From an uncultured Eubacteriales bacterium (GTDB lineage Bacteria; Bacillota; Clostridia; Oscillospirales; Oscillospiraceae), in contig URNZ01000078.1 of NCBI GenBank assembly GCA_900549405.1, forward strand, positions 1 to 7,528: a stretch of DNA of 7,528 nt, in the 5' to 3' direction. The translations under genes and the position numbers were made by a program. Below the pieces are notes generated by a model. It searched no databases. It worked only from the letters and a program-made list of their open reading frames with translations, and was not told the origin of the DNA. Positions 5,743 through 7,528 of this stretch are shown here, piece after piece (positions within the stretch are counted from its first letter, which is position 1; each line of letters begins with the position of its first letter).

Positions 5743-5792
5743 GGGGCGCCCGTTGGGAGAAGGATCTCCCAGGGGCGTCCCTCCCCTTTTTT
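5743..5792 (+). terminator. Intergenic terminator between DUF1846 gene and pyrG
   Basis: The inner stem is TGGGAGA (5754-5760) with TCTCCCA (5765-5771), loop AGGA. The outer stem is GGGCGCCC (5744-5751) with GGGCG-T-CCC (5773-5781, one bulged T). TTTTTT follows at 5787-5792. It clearly can end the DUF1846 transcript. I find no convincing promoter between it and pyrG, so it may also act as a leaky attenuator in a joint transcript. Confidence 0.88.
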
Positions 5793-5826
5793 AGGGGGTA
5801 AGATTTTGTCATTCCAATTCTAAAAC

Positions 5827-5832
5827 GGAGGA
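5827..5832 (+). promoter_or_regulatory. pyrG ribosome binding site
   Basis: GGAGGA ends 6 bases before the ATG at 5839 and fixes the pyrG start. The short leader between the terminator and this site (5793-5826) has TAAGAT and TTGTCA motifs, but they are not correctly paired as a promoter. Confidence 0.9.
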
Positions 5833-5838
5833 ATCTAT

Positions 5839-7449
5839 ATGGCAGTAAAGTATATTTTCGTCACCGGCGGCGTGGTGTCCGGTCTGGGCAAGGGGATCAC
5901 GGCGGCCAGCCTGGGCCGTCTGCTGAAGCAGCGGGGCCTGCGGGTCAAGGTCCAGAAGCTGGACCCCTATCTCAACGTGGACCCCGGCACCATGAGCCCC
6001 TATCAGCACGGCGAGGTGTTCGTCACCGACGACGGGGCGGAGACCGACCTGGACCTGGGCCACTACGAGCGGTTCATTGACGAGAACCTGACCTTCAACT
6101 CCTCCGTCTCCTCCGGCAAGGTCTATTGGAACGTGCTCAACCGGGAGCGCCGGGGGGACTATCTGGGTGGCACCGTGCAGATCATCCCCCACATCACCAA
6201 CGAGATCAAGCGGAACATCTACTCCCTGGACACCCCCGACACCGACGTGGCCATTGTGGAGATCGGCGGCACCGTGGGCGACATCGAGTCCCAGCCCTTC
6301 TTAGAGTCCATCCGCCAGGTGGCCGCCGAGCGGGGCCGCCAGAACGTGATGTTCATCCACGTCTCCCTCATCGTCTCCATTCCCGGCACCGGCGAACTGA
6401 AGAGCAAGCCCACCCAGCACTCGGCCAAGGAGCTGCTGTCCCTGGGCATCCAGCCCGACGTCATCATCTGCCGCAGCGACGCCCCCGTTCCGAAGGACAT
6501 CCTGGAGAAAATCTCCCTCTTCTGCAACATCCCTGTGGAGAACGCCATCCCCAACCTGACAGCGGACATTCTGTATGAGGTGCCCCTGATGCTGGAACGG
6601 GAGGGCCTGGCCGACGTGGTGGTCCGCCGCCTGGGGCTGATCTGCCACATGCCCGACCTCACCGAGTGGGCCACCATGGTCCACCGGGCCAAGCACCCCA
6701 CCGGCACGGTGGAGATCGCCCTGGTGGGCAAGTATGTGGCCCTCCACGACGCCTATCTCTCCGTGGTGGAGGCCCTGACCCACGGCGGCATCGAGAACCA
6801 GCAGAAGGTGAAGATCCGCTGGGTGGACTCTGAGACTGTCACCGACGAGAACGCCGCCCAGCTGCTGGCGGGGGTCGACGGCGTGCTGGTCCCCGGCGGC
6901 TTTGGCGACCGGGGCATCGAGGGCAAGATCTCCGCCGTGCGCTTTGCCCGGGAGAACAAGGTCCCCTTCCTGGGCATCTGCCTGGGGATGCAGATGGCCG
7001 TGGTGGAGTTTGCCCGCCACGTGTGCGGCATGGCCGACGCCCACTCCAGTGAGCTGTCCCAGACCACCACCCACCCGGTCATCGACCTGATGCCCGACCA
7101 GCGCGGGGTCACGGAGAAGGGCGGCACTATGCGCCTGGGTGCCTATCCCTGCCGCATCACCGACCACGACAGCTTTACCTATCGGGCCTACGGCGCCGAC
7201 GAGATCGCCGAGCGCCACCGCCACCGCTATGAGTTCAACAACGACTACCGCCAGGAGCTGACCCAGGCGGGCCTGAAGCTGGCCGGTCTCTCCCCCGACG
7301 AGCGCCTGGTGGAGATCGTGGAGCTGCCCGACCACCCCTGGTTCGTGGGCGTCCAGTTCCACCCCGAGCTGAAGAGCCGCCCCAACAAGGCCCACCCCCT
7401 GTTCCGGGAGTTCATCGCCGCCGCCAAACAGTACCACGGCGAACAGTAA
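5839..7449 (+). CDS. pyrG: CTP synthase (glutamine-hydrolysing)
   Basis: CTP synthase makes CTP from UTP, ATP and glutamine, the last step of pyrimidine nucleotide synthesis; it acts as a cytosolic tetramer. The protein is 536 residues, the usual length. The N-terminal amidoligase domain shows [10 protein letters not shown] (10-19, Lys18), [13 protein letters not shown], the metal-binding [16 protein letters not shown] (Asp70), [11 protein letters not shown] and [14 protein letters not shown]. The C-terminal class I glutamine amidotransferase domain has the oxyanion segment VPGGFGDRG, the nucleophile Cys381 in GICLGMQ, and the His508/Glu510 pair in FHPEL. All catalytic residues are present. 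GGAGGA before ATG 5839 sets the start. It is the last gene of the rightward group and is closed by a terminator 8 bases after its stop. Expression may depend on read-through from the DUF1846 promoter or an unseen promoter. Confidence 0.99.
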   Translation: MAVKYIFVTGGVVSGLGKGITAASLGRLLKQRGLRVKVQKLDPYLNVDPGTMSPYQHGEVFVTDDGAETDLDLGHYERFIDENLTFNSSVSSGKVYWNVLNRERRGDYLGGTVQIIPHITNEIKRNIYSLDTPDTDVAIVEIGGTVGDIESQPFLESIRQVAAERGRQNVMFIHVSLIVSIPGTGELKSKPTQHSAKELLSLGIQPDVIICRSDAPVPKDILEKISLFCNIPVENAIPNLTADILYEVPLMLEREGLADVVVRRLGLICHMPDLTEWATMVHRAKHPTGTVEIALVGKYVALHDAYLSVVEALTHGGIENQQKVKIRWVDSETVTDENAAQLLAGVDGVLVPGGFGDRGIEGKISAVRFARENKVPFLGICLGMQMAVVEFARHVCGMADAHSSELSQTTTHPVIDLMPDQRGVTEKGGTMRLGAYPCRITDHDSFTYRAYGADEIAERHRHRYEFNNDYRQELTQAGLKLAGLSPDERLVEIVELPDHPWFVGVQFHPELKSRPNKAHPLFREFIAAAKQYHGEQ

Positions 7450-7457
7450 CAGACAGC

Positions 7458-7487
7458 AAAAAGCTCCGCCACCCGGCGGAGCTTTTT
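7458..7487. terminator. pyrG intrinsic terminator (bidirectional)
   Basis: AAAAAGCTCCGCC (7458-7470) pairs perfectly with GGCGGAGCTTTTT (7475-7487) over 13 bp with an ACCC loop. A- and T-tracts on the two sides let it work in both directions. It starts 8 bases after the pyrG stop. The remaining bases to the window end (7488-7528) show nothing I can call. Confidence 0.95.
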
Positions 7488-7528
7488 CGGTTCTACGTCA
7501 ATAGTTGGGGTAGAGAAAAAGGAAATCG

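Noticed and set aside
5806..5834. TTGTCA (5806-5811) as a -35 box for pyrG
   Set aside because: The matching -10 position falls on the ribosome site (AGGAAT, 5829-5834) and would start transcription inside the gene.
6301..7437. Long open frame on the minus strand opposite pyrG (378 codons)
   Set aside because: pyrG is unambiguous here. The opposite frame is a GC-rich mirror with no ribosome site or family resemblance.
1..7528. CRISPR arrays, tRNA or rRNA genes, insertion sequences or phage genes
   Set aside because: I found no regularly spaced repeats, no tRNA-like cloverleaf, and no transposase, integrase or phage-type coding sequence on either strand.

Overview
The window is GC-rich (roughly 60-65% in the genes) and carries core genes in a Clostridia/Firmicutes style: strong AGGAGG-type ribosome sites, TTGACA/TATAAT promoters and compact hairpin/U-tract terminators. 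RNase Y, LepA, a UPF0371/DUF1846 protein and CTP synthase together, with this composition, suggest a gut Oscillospiraceae-type organism (Flavonifractor/Lawsonibacter-like). The taxonomy is an inference; no 16S or marker comparison was possible.

Layout. (1) 1-983: the last ~310 residues of RNase Y (rny), reading right and closed by a strong terminator. (2) 1019-1374: a compact block between the convergent ends of rny and lepA. It holds a rightward promoter, a ~110-nt structured leader, a 31-codon single-span membrane peptide ending in KKK, a shared terminator hairpin, and a strong leftward promoter reading back over the 3' end of the peptide gene. I read this as a type I toxin-antitoxin module of the holin-like toxin/Fst-TxpA kind. 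It is the most interesting part of the window. (3) 1402-4100, leftward: lepA (EF4) with its terminator, preceded by an XRE-family regulator gene with its own promoter and palindromic operator candidates. (4) 4176-5735, rightward: a promoter and a complete DUF1846/UPF0371 gene, then a strong intergenic terminator. (5) 5839-7487: complete pyrG (CTP synthase) and its terminator. The last ~40 bases hold nothing I can call.

The genes are mostly housekeeping: RNA turnover (rny), translation (lepA) and pyrimidine nucleotide synthesis (pyrG). The XRE and DUF1846 genes diverge from a shared ~215-bp intergenic region and have no assigned role. The toxin-antitoxin candidate appears to regulate itself through RNA. 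Direct and inverted repeats link its leader to its 3' end and to the antisense RNA, the Shine-Dalgarno site lies in a perfect hairpin, and a second GGGAGGAG copy could compete for the same anti-SD strand.
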